From positions 124,001 through 188,000 of the forward strand of contig JANEZZ010002201.1 of assembly GCA_026122225.1 (NCBI GenBank): 64,000 nt of DNA. The letters run 5' to 3'. The notes under the pieces are model-generated. The model ran no database searches. It worked only from the letters and a program-made list of their open reading frames with translations, and was not told the DNA's origin. The translations under genes and the position numbers were made by a program. Positions 1 through 10,370 of the stretch are shown here, piece after piece. This stretch comes from Heloderma charlesbogerti. Taxonomy: Eukaryota > Chordata > Lepidosauria > Squamata > Helodermatidae. The stretch's first letter is position 1; every line of letters begins with the position of its first letter.

Positions 1-884
1 TACACATACCTGATTGTGAATACTTATTTGGGTTATAAACAGAAAATGTGTGTTGGGGGGGAAATAAAATATTTGCTTGTTATGTAAGGATGCAGTCTGA
101 ATTAGAGTGAATAACGAATGCTTCCAAGGAAGTGCCCAAATTTCCATTAAGCTTACTGAAATTTGACATGAACAACAGAAAACCTAACCCTCGGCATAGG
201 GCAGGCTAGGATTGGAGGGCTGTTTTGAAAGTAGTTATCACATTATGAATGAAAGTAAGAATTATTTTTGTGGTTTTTGCTGTAAGCTGCTTACATACCA
301 AGCACTACTTTCTATCAGTATGTATATTTCTGCTTTTTTAACATCTGGCCTGTAACATTCACATCCAGAGGCAAAACAGAGGGAGTATGAACCTACATTG
401 CACATTCTATTGCCCCTACTCACTCAGCCACAGCAGTAGAGAGAAGAAAGATTCATGGGATATTCATCACCATTGCATCTTTCAGGCTTAATGGAACAAT
501 GCACACTTGTCGAGATGCATTAATCCATCCTTTATCTACTTCTGGCTTCCTATGTTAGCCATGCAGGGCAAGAGTCAAGCCTGCAGGTGGCTGGTCTTAC
601 ACCTCCAAGAATCCTGTCCACATCCTCAGTCTGTACAGAATGAAAAGTATCCATAACATTAGGACAGGCAGTTGCCAATGGTACTTCTACTGGGTCTGCA
701 TCAACTAAACCACAACAAATATAAGTGACTTTATTTGCAAGGTACTCTGCAAACTGGTCACAAGGGGTGACCAAGCAGTGGTCCTCACCAGTTTGTGAGC
801 CAGGATATAACAGTCTTTTGACCCTTGGAACAACTCCGCTTCCAAGCTCTGTGCAGATACAGTGAATTTCTTCAAAGGTTAACT
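1..884. other. Intronic sequence, nothing recognised
   Basis: This is inferred to be CCDC170 intron, because it lies upstream of an internal exon at 8819 and no exon is seen before that. It is AT-rich single-copy-looking sequence. The short reading frame at 550-774 on the minus strand has no recognisable domain and no supporting splice context. I see no RNA gene or repeat here. Confidence 0.5.
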
Positions 885-1292
885 CTAAATTTCATAGAAT
901 TGGAAGGGGATCCCTTCCCCTACGATGGATGTCTGCCTATACTTTTCTTGAAAACCACCAAACCAGAAGATTCCACTTATTTCTATTAAGTTTCTTACAT
1001 TATTTAGTTCAGAATCTAAATCTGTTTTCCTGTCAGTACTTCTGCATATCATTCTCCACCCCAGTAGGTCTAATAAACAGTTTCAGTTGCTTTCTTTCTT
1101 GTGAACTTTTAAAATGCTTGAAAACCTTGCTTTTTTCTAGGATAAACATATCAAAATCCTTCAGCCTTTCTTCATATATTTCTTTCAGACTTCTTATCAC
1201 CTGTGTTGCTCTTTGAATTCTTTCCCCTTTGGTATACTCCTTGAATTACAGTGCCAAGAACTGAACGAAATGCCATATCAAAGAAGGGAACT
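885..1292 (-). repeat. CR1-like LINE 3' fragment
   Basis: The + strand reads as the antisense of the CR1 3' region. It starts with a 'catagaattggaagggga' block and continues through 'ccttcagcctttcttcatat', 'cttatcacctgtgttgctc' and 'agtgccaagaactgaac'. These blocks appear in the same order in CR1 copies of birds, turtles and squamates. The copy is diverged and has no usable reading frame. Confidence 0.6.
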
Positions 1293-2136
1293 TGCATAAT
1301 CTGAAATGTTTGTTGTGCTCTCATTAAATCCATGCTGGCCACATGTAATCATTCTGTTTTCCTTTAGGTATTTCAAATTAAGCAGCATCCAAATGTTGTC
1401 CCTCCTTGCCCCAGTACCAAGGACTCCTTCACAGATGATAATTTTCCTCCATGTATATTCCTTACATGTGGGGAAAAGTGTGTATATCTCACATGCACCA
1501 TCATGTGTGAGAAACATGACTGTGTTTGTGTGTCTTTTATATGCAGCAACATACATTTTTGTGCTTATTGCACATACAATATTTGTGTGAAATACATGCT
1601 TTTAATTATGTAGAAGTAAATATATTTAAAGGAAAATAGTCATGTACACAAAGACCTTAATCGTGTGTTCCCCATAGAAATTTGCCTCCGATGCCAGAAT
1701 TGCTGAGCCATTTAATTTTTGTTGTTGTTAAAAGTAATGCTGAATTTACATAACTGAACCTGCATACCCAGCTAGATTTGAGGCAGAAAGATCTTGAGGC
1801 AGAACTGTGAAGTAACCAAGTTCCAAAATTTCTTAAGCATAAAAAAGAACTTGCTATGGATCTGGATAAGGGTGCATAGGTTTAATGGTACAACTTTAAT
1901 AGTAAAAATAATAAAACAAAGTCTTCAGCAACAGAATAATGGCTACTCCACCTGTGTGGGATCACACCAAGGAGAAACAGTTCCCATGAGGAGTGTGTGT
2001 ATGTGTGAAGGAGTTGTGTACTGCACCACCTCATCACACTATCATCAGTAACAAATCATGCTAAAAAAACAGAGGATGCACTTTCAAGTGTTTTATTTAC
2101 TCTGATATTTTCAAAGGTATGGCAATCATGTCTGTT
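1293..2136. other. Intronic sequence, nothing recognised
   Basis: The stretch is AT-rich, with opposing chance ORFs over 1278-1590. No splice sites with a coding exon, no SINE and no RNA gene are visible. It may include a decayed extension of the CR1 copy to its left, since 'ttaaatccatgctggcc' near 1325 resembles CR1, but this is weak. Confidence 0.4.
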
Positions 2137-2420
2137 GTTGTTGTTCAGTCATTAAGTCGTGTCCAACTGTTCGTGACCCCGTGGACCATAGCACGCCAGG
2201 CCTTCCTGTCCTCCGCTCTCTCCCGGAGTGTGCTCAAGTTCATATTCATTGCATTGGTGATGCTATCTAGCCATCTCATCCTCTGCCTTCCCCTTCTCCT
2301 TTTGCCTTCAATCTTTTCCAGCATCAGGGTCTTTTCCAGTGACTTTTCTCTTCGCATTAGGTGGCCAAAATATTTGAGCTTCAGTATCTGTCCTTCCAGT
2401 GAGCAGTCAGGGTCTACTGT
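2137..2420 (-). mobile_element. BovB (RTE) LINE, 5'-truncated 3' end
   Basis: The minus strand encodes the C-terminal tail of the BovB reverse transcriptase protein, including MRREKSLEKTL and RRRGRQRMRWLDSITNAMN (2145-2357). It runs to the usual 3' end, which reads 'gttgttgttgttcagtc' on the + strand at 2137. Only about 280 bp remains. That is the expected product of incomplete target-primed reverse transcription, in which the 5' part is lost. Confidence 0.9.
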
Positions 2421-3504
2421 TCTCTAATTCCCTGGGTCTAACTTCTCTCAATTCACTCCACTCTCAGCTCCCCACTGCCCAGTAGATTTTTTCATTCAGT
2501 TATTAAGAGGCCATCCTAAGAATCTGGCCAGTTCTTTGAAGATCCTTTGGAAGTTACAGCAATGCAGACTTTAATGAATTCAAACTGACAAACTCCTTTG
2601 CAATCCTTATTTACATGTCCTCCCCTGCCTTGATCCAATCAGTAGTACTTGTTATCTCATTACAATGTTATTTTTTTTGTAAAGAGTTGAAGAAAGTAGG
2701 CAGCAAACAGCTAAGCCTCCTTTACATAATTTATCTCTCCTTTTGCATTAACTGTAATGGCAGGATATTGTCAGCTTCCTTTTGCTTCTAAATATCCATA
2801 AAAGCTCTGAAAGCAAGCAAGGATGTGTTCAAGGAGAAGAAAAAAAAAATGAGGGCCCCTTGTTTCTGACTTCCCAGTCTAGTTGCAGTGCCTTTGCTTA
2901 AGTTATCTTCCTGATTTCTGTTCCCATGGGCTACTAATGTACTCCATAATGAATTGTCCTCCTTTTCACTTCCTGCTTCCCTTTTAGTACTCAGATCATT
3001 AAAAATATAATGACATAATCACGCCTGTTGAAAATGATGTGTAACTTCTTTCTTTCTTCATGCAAACTACATTTGTATATTTCTGAAACATAGGTATCTA
3101 CAGACAGTGACCATGTTTGCACAGAGTGATAGGCCAGGATTTTGGTGACTCTTGGCTTACTGTAAACAGAAATGGTGCATGTAGCCTGTTCGCTCGCACT
3201 TATCTTCTCCTGCTAGCATGAGCAGCCAAATTAACCAGAGACAGAAAACTACCATGACATCCAAACCTGGGATCCTGGTTTGTTGGTCCCAAACAAGTGA
3301 AGATTTGTAAGCCAAGAACAAACCCTGGTTTATAATCCTGGCTTACAAAGGGCACAACAGATTTGGATCCCGAGGTCAGATGTCATGATAGGATTTCTAA
3401 TTCTGGTTAGTTTAGCCACTTGCACCAGCAAGGAGAGCCAAGTAGGAGTGAATGGGCTGCATGCACTAGCATGCAGCTCCTTTGTGGTAAGCCAGGACTC
3501 ACCA
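2421..3504. other. Intronic sequence, nothing recognised
   Basis: AT-rich sequence with an A-run near 2841. No coding exon, RNA gene or clear repeat is recognised. The right edge, 3505-3516 ('gaatcctgattt'), is the left target-site duplication of the adjoining BovB. Confidence 0.45.
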
Positions 3505-3524
3505 GAATCCTGATTTGTTGTTGT

Positions 3525-4406
3525 TCAGTCGTTCAGTCGTGTCTGACTCTTCGTGACCCCATGGAACATAGCACGCCAAGCCTTCCTGTCCTGCGCTCTC
3601 TCCCGGAGCATGCTCAAGTTCATATTCATTGCATCGGTGATGCTATCTAGCCATCTCATCCTCTGCCATCCCCTTCTCCTTTTGCCTTCAGTCTTTCCCA
3701 GCATCAGGGTCTTTTCCAGAGAGTTTTCTCTTCGCATTAGGTAGCCAAAATATTTGAGCTTCAGCTTCAGTATCTGTCCTTCCAATGAGCATTCAGGGTT
3801 GATTTCCTTTAGGATGGACTGATTTGACCTCCTTGCAGTCCAGGGGACTCGTAAGAGTCTTCTCCAGCACCACAGTTCGAAAGCATCAGTTCTTTGGCCC
3901 TCAGCCTTCCTTATGGTCCAGCTCTCACAGCCATACATTACTACTGGGAAAACCATAGCTTTGATTAGATGAACCTTTGTTGGCAAGGTGATGTCTCTGC
4001 TTCTTACTATGCTGTCTAGGTTTGCCATAGCTTCCCTCCCAAGGAGCAAGCATCTTTTAATTTCATGGCTACAGTCACCGTCTGTGGTGATCTTGGAGCC
4101 CAAGAAAGTAAAATCTGTCACTGCTTCCATTTTTTCCCCTTCTATATGCCAGGAAGTGATGGGGCCAGATGCCATGATCTGAGTTTTTTTAATGTTGAGT
4201 TTCAAACCAGCTTTTGCACTCTCCTCTTTGACCCTCAACAAGAGGCTCTTTAGATTCTCTTCACTTTCTGCCATTAGGGTGGTATCGTCTGCATATCGGA
4301 GGTTATTGATAATTCTCCCAGCAATCTTAATTCCGACCTCTGATTCATCCAGCCTGGCATTTCTCATGATGTACTCTGCATATAAGTTAAATAAGCAGGG
4401 TGACAT
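3525..4406 (-). pseudogene. BovB C-terminal RT, out of frame with N part
   Basis: This is the 293-codon continuation of the BovB RT in a different frame from 4469-6661. It contains SPCLFNLYAEYIMRNA and the RT active-site box RYADDTTLMAES (YADD). The thumb/C-terminal region with MYGCESWTIRKAE and LWCWRRLLRVPWTARRSNQ follows, then the basic tail KRRRGWQRMRWLDSITDAM. It ends at 3525, right at the element's 3' end. No stop codon interrupts it, so the single upstream 7-bp deletion is the only lesion I see in the coding region. Confidence 0.88.
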
Positions 4407-4468
4407 TATGCAGCCTTATCGTACTCCTTTCCCAATTTTGAACCACTCGGTTGTTCCATGTCTGGTTC

Positions 4469-6661
4469 TTACTGTTGCTTCTTGACCAGGTTTCTCAGGA
4501 GACAGGTAAGGTGGTCTGGTACTCCCATCACTTTCAGAATTTGCCACAGTTTGTTGTGATCCACACAATCAAAGGCTTTAGCGTAGTCAATGAAGCAGAA
4601 ATAGACTTTTTTCTGGAATTCTCTTGCTTTCTCCATGATGCAGCGAATGTTGGCGATTTGATCTCTAGTTCCTCTGCCTCTTCGAAACCCAGCTTGTACT
4701 TCTGGTAGTTCTCGGTTCGCGTACTGCTGAAGCCTAGTTTGTAGGATTTTGAGCATCACCTTGCTGGCATGTGTAATGAGCGCAATTGTGCGGTAGTTTG
4801 AACACTCTTTGGCGTTGCCCTTCTTTGGAATTGGAATGTAAACTGACCTTTTCCAGTCTTGTGGCCATTGTTGAGTGTTCCAAATTTGTTGGCATATTGA
4901 ATGCAGCACTTTAACAACATCATCTTTTAGGATTTTAAATAGCTCAGCTGGAAGACTGTCATCTCCACTAGCTTTGTTGTTAGTAATGCTTCCTAAGGCC
5001 CACTTGACTTCACTCTCGAGGATGTCCGGCTCAAGTTCAGTGACCGCATTATCATGGCTATCAGGGACATTAAGATCTTTCCTGTATAGTTCTTCTGTGT
5101 ATTCTTTCCACCTCTTCTTAATCTCATCTGCATCTGTTAGGTCCGTGCCTTCTTTGTCCTTTATCATGCCCGTCTTTGCACAAAACGTTCCCTTGAGATC
5201 TCCGATTTTCTTGAAGAGATCTCTAGTCTTTCCCATTCTGTTGTTTTCCTCGATTTCTTTGCATTGTTCATTTAAGAAGGCCTTCTTGTCTCTCCTTGCT
5301 ATTCTCTGGAACTCTGCATTCAGTTGTATATATCTTCCCCTTTCTCCCTTGCTTTTCGCTTCCCTTCTTTCCTCAGCTACTTGTAAAGCCTCGTCAGACA
5401 GCCACTTGGCTTTCTTGCATTTCTTTTTCTTTGGGATGGATTGAGTTGCTGCCTCCTGAACAATGTTACGGACCTCCGTCCATAGTTCCTCAGGCACTCT
5501 GTCTATCAGGTCTAATCCCTTCAATCTGTTCCTCACCTCCACTGTATAGTCATAAGGGATATTATTTAGGTCATACCTGAACGGTTTAGTGGTTTTCCCT
5601 ACGTTCTTCAATTTAAGCTGAAATTTTGCAAGAAGCAGCTCATGATCTGAGCCACAGTCAGCTCCAGGTCTTGTTTTGACTGACGGTATAGAGCTTCTCC
5701 ATCTTTGGTTGCAAAGGACATAATCAATCTGATTTCGATATTGACCATCTGGTGATGTCCATGTGTAGAGTCGTCTCTTGTGCTGTTGGAAAAGAGTGTT
5801 TGCTATGATCAGCGTGTTCTCTTGGCAAAACTCTATTAGCTTTTGTCCTGCTTCATTTTGTACACCAAGGCCATGCCTGCCTGTTATCCCAGTGATTTCT
5901 TGACTTCCTACTTTAGCATTCCAATCCCCTATGATGAAGAGGACATCTTTTTGTGGTGTTAGTTCTAGAAGGTGTTGTAGGTCTTCATAGAACCGATCAA
6001 CCTCAGCTTCTTCGGCCTCAGTGGTTGGGGCATAGACTTGAATTACTGTGATGTTGAATGGTTTGCCTTGGATTCGTACTGAGATCATTCTATCATTTTT
6101 GAGATTGTACCGCAGTACTGCTTTTCCCACCCATTTGTTGACTATGAGTGCTACTGCATTTCTTCTAAGGGATTCTTGCCCACAATAGTAGATATGATGG
6201 TCACCTGAATTAAATTCGCCCATTCCTGTCCATTTTAGTTCACTGATTCCCAAGATGTCAATGTTCAATCTTGCCATCTCATGTTTGACCACCTCCAGCT
6301 TACCTTGATTCATTGATCTGACATTCCAGGTTCCGAAACAATATTGTTCTTTACAGCATCGGATTTTCTTTTCACCACCAGACACATCCACAGCTGAGTG
6401 TCCTTTCGGCTTTGGCCCAGCCGCTTCACTCTTTCTGGCGCTACTTGGAAATACCCTCTGCTCTTCCCCAGTAGTATATTGGACACCTTCCGACCTGAGG
6501 GGCTCATCTTCCGGCGTCATCTCATTTAGCCTTGTGATACGTTCCATGGGGTTTTCTTGGCAAGAATAATGGAGTGGGTTGCCATTTCCTTCTCCAGCGG
6601 ACCACATTTTGTCAGAACTCTCTGCCATGACCTGTCCGTCTTGGGTAGCCCTGCACGGCAT
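4469..6661 (-). pseudogene. BovB endonuclease and N-terminal RT, frameshifted
   Basis: A 730-codon reading frame starts from ATG at 6661 on the minus strand. Residues about 110-330 form the exonuclease/endonuclease/phosphatase fold. Visible motifs are ISELKWTGMGEF, VIQVYAPT, IGDWNAKVG and GSDHELLLAKF (the catalytic SDH). The reverse transcriptase begins near residue 530 with SVYIPIPKKGNAKECSNY, then QAGFRRGRGTRDQIANIR and FIDYAKAFDCVDH, which carries the first catalytic Asp. The frame ends early after LLRNL. Here, between 4487 and 4488, 7 bases present in the copy at 24300 are missing, which shifts the frame. The remainder of RT continues at 3525-4406. As it stands this cannot make a full polyprotein. 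Confidence 0.9.
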
Positions 6662-6738
6662 AGCTTATGGCTTCACTGAGTTACGCAAGCCCCTTCGCAA
6701 GAACAAGGCAGTGATCCATGAAGGGGGAATTCTGATTT

Positions 6739-8214
6739 ACTGGCCATCAACTCATAAATACTGCTTGGTTTTTGGTTTTTTTTTAATGGTTGGCTGTCTC
6801 TAAAACAAAAATGTAGGTTGGCATTGCTGCCAACCTGCCAGCAGGAGGCCCACTCCTTTTTGGATAATAGGAACAACTCTGCATGCTTCAAAACACTAGG
6901 GGTGATAGAGAATACCCTGTAGCTTGATCAGTTCCTGTTTCCTGCTCCTTCCCTTCTTCTTGCCCCTGCAACAAGCACCATGTGGCTCTCTCCAGAGAGG
7001 AAGCAAGTACCCATATTTCATGGCTTCGCTCACACACTCAGCTTTATGGGGTGCTGGAAGTTAAACAGTGTTAGATAGCCTTCTCTGACGATTAGTAAGT
7101 TGACGATCAACTTACTAATAAAGTAAGTTGATTTGAACTTCTTTTAAACTGGCTCTAGTCTGTGTTTATTGTCTCCAATACTAAATGCTGTGTTGCCATG
7201 CAATCGTTGTATAAAGCAATTCTGCTGTAAGTCACAATTCTGTTTCCAACGCTCCCAACCTCTGGAGTCCTTTGGACCTGCTTTTCCTCTTCCTTCCTGT
7301 CACTGCCTCTTTGCTCATCCTCTGTAAGCAAGTGAGCAGTGATAGGAGCCACATCTTCTACAATCCCTTTGAGCAGCTGGGTGGACCAGAGGACACAGCC
7401 AAGTGAATAGGCAGCAGTGAGGCGTGGATGGGCCTACTCAGGGAAGGAATCCACTGAGGGCATCTTGCTGAAGGACCTCCTATAATACTCAAGCTGGCAC
7501 TACAAAAATGCATAACAGTTGTGCTGTTTTAAATTATTGTGACCAATTTGCTATTTCAGAATAGGTGCCCTGTAATTCTATTTACATTTTCAAATTTTAA
7601 TAACCAAAAATTAGATCAACATCAGCTATTATGAAGTTGGCAAGCTGTGTTGTGCTGCACCTGTGACAGGGACGGAGAACATTTGTGAGAATAATATTGC
7701 AGTTTGAAAAGGTTTCCTTGATTTCCGTAATAGCCATAATTTAATTTTTGGCACTAGAATAGATTTTTTCTCCTACCAAGATCTTTTAAGAAAAGGAGCA
7801 GGGAAATCAAATTAAATGGAAGTATGCCAAAATGTAGAAAGGCAGATTTTGCTGGCTGTATGTCTCCAATTAGAGTAGGTTTGAGTGGTGACAAGTATGT
7901 AAACAGTATTCTTTCTTTTTTAAAAAAATCTTTATTTAAGATTGGCATAATTATGGAAATAAACTAGTGCCTAGTGTTCCACCTCCCATTTGGCATTCAG
8001 AACCAGACATGTCACAAAGAACCAGAACAATCCTTCCACATGCATGCAGCTGGTTGCCTAAGGCTTGTACTTTACAGAGAGAAAAACTTCTTATTCTCAG
8101 TTGTCATTCAGAAAGTGGTCTGAAATTGTAAAGGATTATTAGCCATTGTTGCATTATAATTTATGCATGAACTTCTAATGCTTTTATTGCTCCTGTGAAA
8201 CAATGGTGCTTCTG
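6739..8214. other. Intronic sequence, mostly unrecognised
   Basis: No exon, RNA gene or known repeat is identified over this 1.5 kb. There is a short perfect hairpin at 7091-7119, listed separately, and T-rich stretches near 6776 and 7911. The ORFs on both strands are short and lack motifs. Confidence 0.4.
7091..7119. repeat. Perfect 13-bp hairpin
   Basis: The sequence attagtaagttga is followed by a 3-base loop and then its exact reverse complement. A further partial copy, aagtaagttga, follows at once. It could be the relic of a small palindromic element. No function can be assigned. Confidence 0.6.
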
Positions 8215-8540
8215 TGATCACAGGGCCTGCAGCCCAAACCAAGATAGGGCCTTCTCAGCAGCAACACTCCAGTTGTGGGAGTGTCTCCTAAGAAAAGTTT
8301 GACTGACCCCTTCATTTATGGCTTTTAGACAGGCAGTCAATAAATTTTTATTTCGCCAGGCTTTTAATGGGTTTTAACTTTATTAACTTTGTTAGAGTCT
8401 GCTTTTATTTTGCTTTGTTTATAGTGGAGGGGCTTTTTTGTATCAGGATTGTGTTTTATTGTGGTGAAGTGCCTCGGGTCCCTTATGGGGGCTGAAAGAC
8501 AGGATATACGTAAATGTTCTATAAATAAAGTCAAACCTCC
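8215..8540 (+). repeat. L2-like LINE 3' tail
   Basis: The block 'agggccttctcagcagca' near 8248 resembles the end of the L2 ORF. It is followed by a T-rich 3' UTR and a tail reading 'gtgcctcgggtc...ctataaataaag'. This arrangement recurs in the window (46735, 48940, 58750). The copy is badly decayed and no frame is intact. Confidence 0.5.
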
Positions 8541-8818
8541 AAGCCAGTCCTGTCCTGTCCTAGGGGCAGAGAGTGAATATGGACCACTAGTTTTATGTTG
8601 CTTGTCCTGAATGCAGAAGACATGATTGTGCAAACTCTCTGCACTAGTAGCCCTGTTAGTTTCAACAGAAATTCTGCCTATGAGTTTTGTAACAAGCATG
8701 AGCTAGTCATAAATCCTAATAGCGTTGCCCTTCCATAAATACGTTGTGAAAAGCAGCTATTTATTTTCTCTCTTCTGGTGTCATGTAAATAACATGATTG
8801 TTATGAATTTTATTTTAG

Positions 8819-9136
8819 GATCTAAACAGCGCTACAACAGCTAAACAGAACCTTGAGAAGGAGATCAGAAACCTTCAAGACAGACTGGCTGCTTGTCAGA
8901 GGGCTTGGGAAGCCTCTCAGGAAGAACTGAGCCATCTAAAGAAAATCTGCAGTGAGAAAGAGGAGCACCTGAAAAGTAGTGTAGAGGAAGCCAGGGCTGA
9001 AAAAAGCCTACACAAGGTCTTTAAAGACCAAATCGTCACTCTGCTTGGAAGTAATTCCATTGTGGTCAGACCATCAAAGGAGGACATTATGGAAAAAATT
9101 CAAGAAATGTGCCATGGGGAGGAGAGCAACAAAAGA
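8819..9136 (+). CDS. CCDC170: CCDC170 coding exon (internal, 106 aa)
   Basis: First CCDC170 exon visible here. The acceptor is a T-rich tract ending in 'ttttag' at 8818 and the donor is AGA|gtatgt at 9137. It encodes 106 residues in phase 0 at both ends, from DLNSATTAKQNLEKEI through LLGSNSIVVRPSKEDIMEK to GEESNKR. The heptad pattern and high Glu/Lys/Leu content mark a long coiled coil. CCDC170 is reported to associate with Golgi-linked microtubules; this is family knowledge, not visible in the sequence. The next exon begins MVSQLEAQI, which joins in frame. The N-terminal third of the protein must be encoded upstream of the window, because human CCDC170 is about 715 aa and only 453 aa are encoded here. 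Identification rests on the whole exon series, above all the C-terminal exon. Confidence 0.92.
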
Positions 9137-10370
9137 GTATGTGAAATGGTATTATTATTGCCTCTTTTCTGTATGAATTATAATCTTACAGATGTTGGCA
9201 GCCTCCTTGTGTATATGCGCTTAGTGAAAAACAAAACAAAACCCCAAACCTATTACGCATTAGTTGAAACCTGACAGCACATGTCTCATCAGCTCAGAAA
9301 GTAGGAGGCATGGTTACTTGCTGCCACTCCCAGAACCTAGTGGCAGAAATATATTCCAAGCTTTTCACAGCCACGTGACCACAGAGAAGGCATTTTTGGC
9401 AGTAACCATGCTGCTGCCTGAGCATTTGAATTTGGCCATGCTCTCTTCAACAAGGGTCTAAATCTTAGGCCTCTCCTTTTTTCTGTCTGAGACAAGGCAC
9501 TGAAAGTCCCCCATAACCTAAGTGCTGCAGCCTAGGTTGCAGTTGCATCTCCACCATTTATTCTTCACTTTACATGGCTACATTACACAGATAATATTAA
9601 CAGGGGTATTCCTTAAATGAGCATAATAGAAGATGGAGAGGAGGCAGTCTCTTACTCAGGAGTAAACTAATTAACAGAACTTACTTTGGTGTAAGCATAC
9701 ATAGGATTACACAGTTAGGTATGCTGGGTCCAACGAGTTCAGAGTTTTAAAGGTTAAAAATGCTGCATCTCAAATTGTCCAGGGAAGGCAATATGAAGGC
9801 AGCACAGAAGCTCACAGGGCCTCCAGTGTCAGGAGAGCTGATGTATTACCCACCAACAAAAACTTTCTGTTTGTTCTCCAGCTCTCGTTGTGGGAGTGTA
9901 ACACTCCTTTACTTTTCTTCTTCACTTTCCCTAGACCTGGAACGGGAAAGAAACCGAGTGGCAGGTTAGCCATCCTGCCTGTATGTTGGTGTGGCACTGG
10001 CCTCACTTTCCTGACAGTAGAGAGCCCTTCCTGTTTTCCATGGATGGGAGATGATCCTAAATAAGAAGAGCATGGTCAGGGTGTTTCAGGGCTTCAGGCA
10101 GAAACAGCAGATGATGGAGTTGTGGAGAAAAGAGTTCTGGTGATAGACAGCATATATGCATAAAATCATATAAGTCCTGTGGCTTCTTCATTTCATGAAC
10201 ATTTTGGTATACAATTTTTAGAGCCAAGTGTTTCCCACGATATACAAACTATTTATTTATTTAATTTTTGTGCGGAACTGGTTAATATCTTTATACAAGC
10301 TCATGATCAAAGTATGTGTCTGCATGAATTGCAGTGTTTAATGTTCACAGCCTTAACAGAGCATACACAG
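9137..10370. other. Start of 10.7-kb intron, MITE fragment only
   Basis: This is the left end of the intron 9137-19828. The segment 9655-9716 ('ctcaggagtaaac...gcatacataggattacac') is a degraded half of the AATCCTATGCA palindromic MITE family. The rest is unrecognised. The ORFs at 9062-9461 and 9760-10006 extend past the splice donor or lack motifs. The last 8 bases, 10363-10370 (atacacag), are the target duplication of the adjoining element. Confidence 0.5.

Larger units (their letters stand above)
3517..6726 (-). mobile_element. Full-length BovB (RTE) LINE
   Basis: This is a 3.2-kb non-LTR retrotransposon on the minus strand, the usual full length of BovB. It is bounded by near-identical direct repeats: gaatcctgattt at 3505-3516 and gaattctgattt at 6727-6738 (11 of 12 match), read as the target-site duplication. 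It encodes an apurinic-like endonuclease followed by reverse transcriptase. The coding region is open throughout except for one frame break near 4487. BovB copies drive their own insertion and also supply the machinery for SINEs with matching tails. The copy is young by its intact frames. BovB is known for horizontal transfer between squamates and ruminants. Confidence 0.93.

Noticed and set aside
4875..5444. 189-codon + strand ORF inside the BovB
   Set aside because: It is the antisense shadow of the BovB reverse transcriptase region.
9062..9274. ORF continuing past the exon at 8819-9136
   Set aside because: It crosses the gtatgt donor at 9137 and reads intron. Homology ends at the donor.
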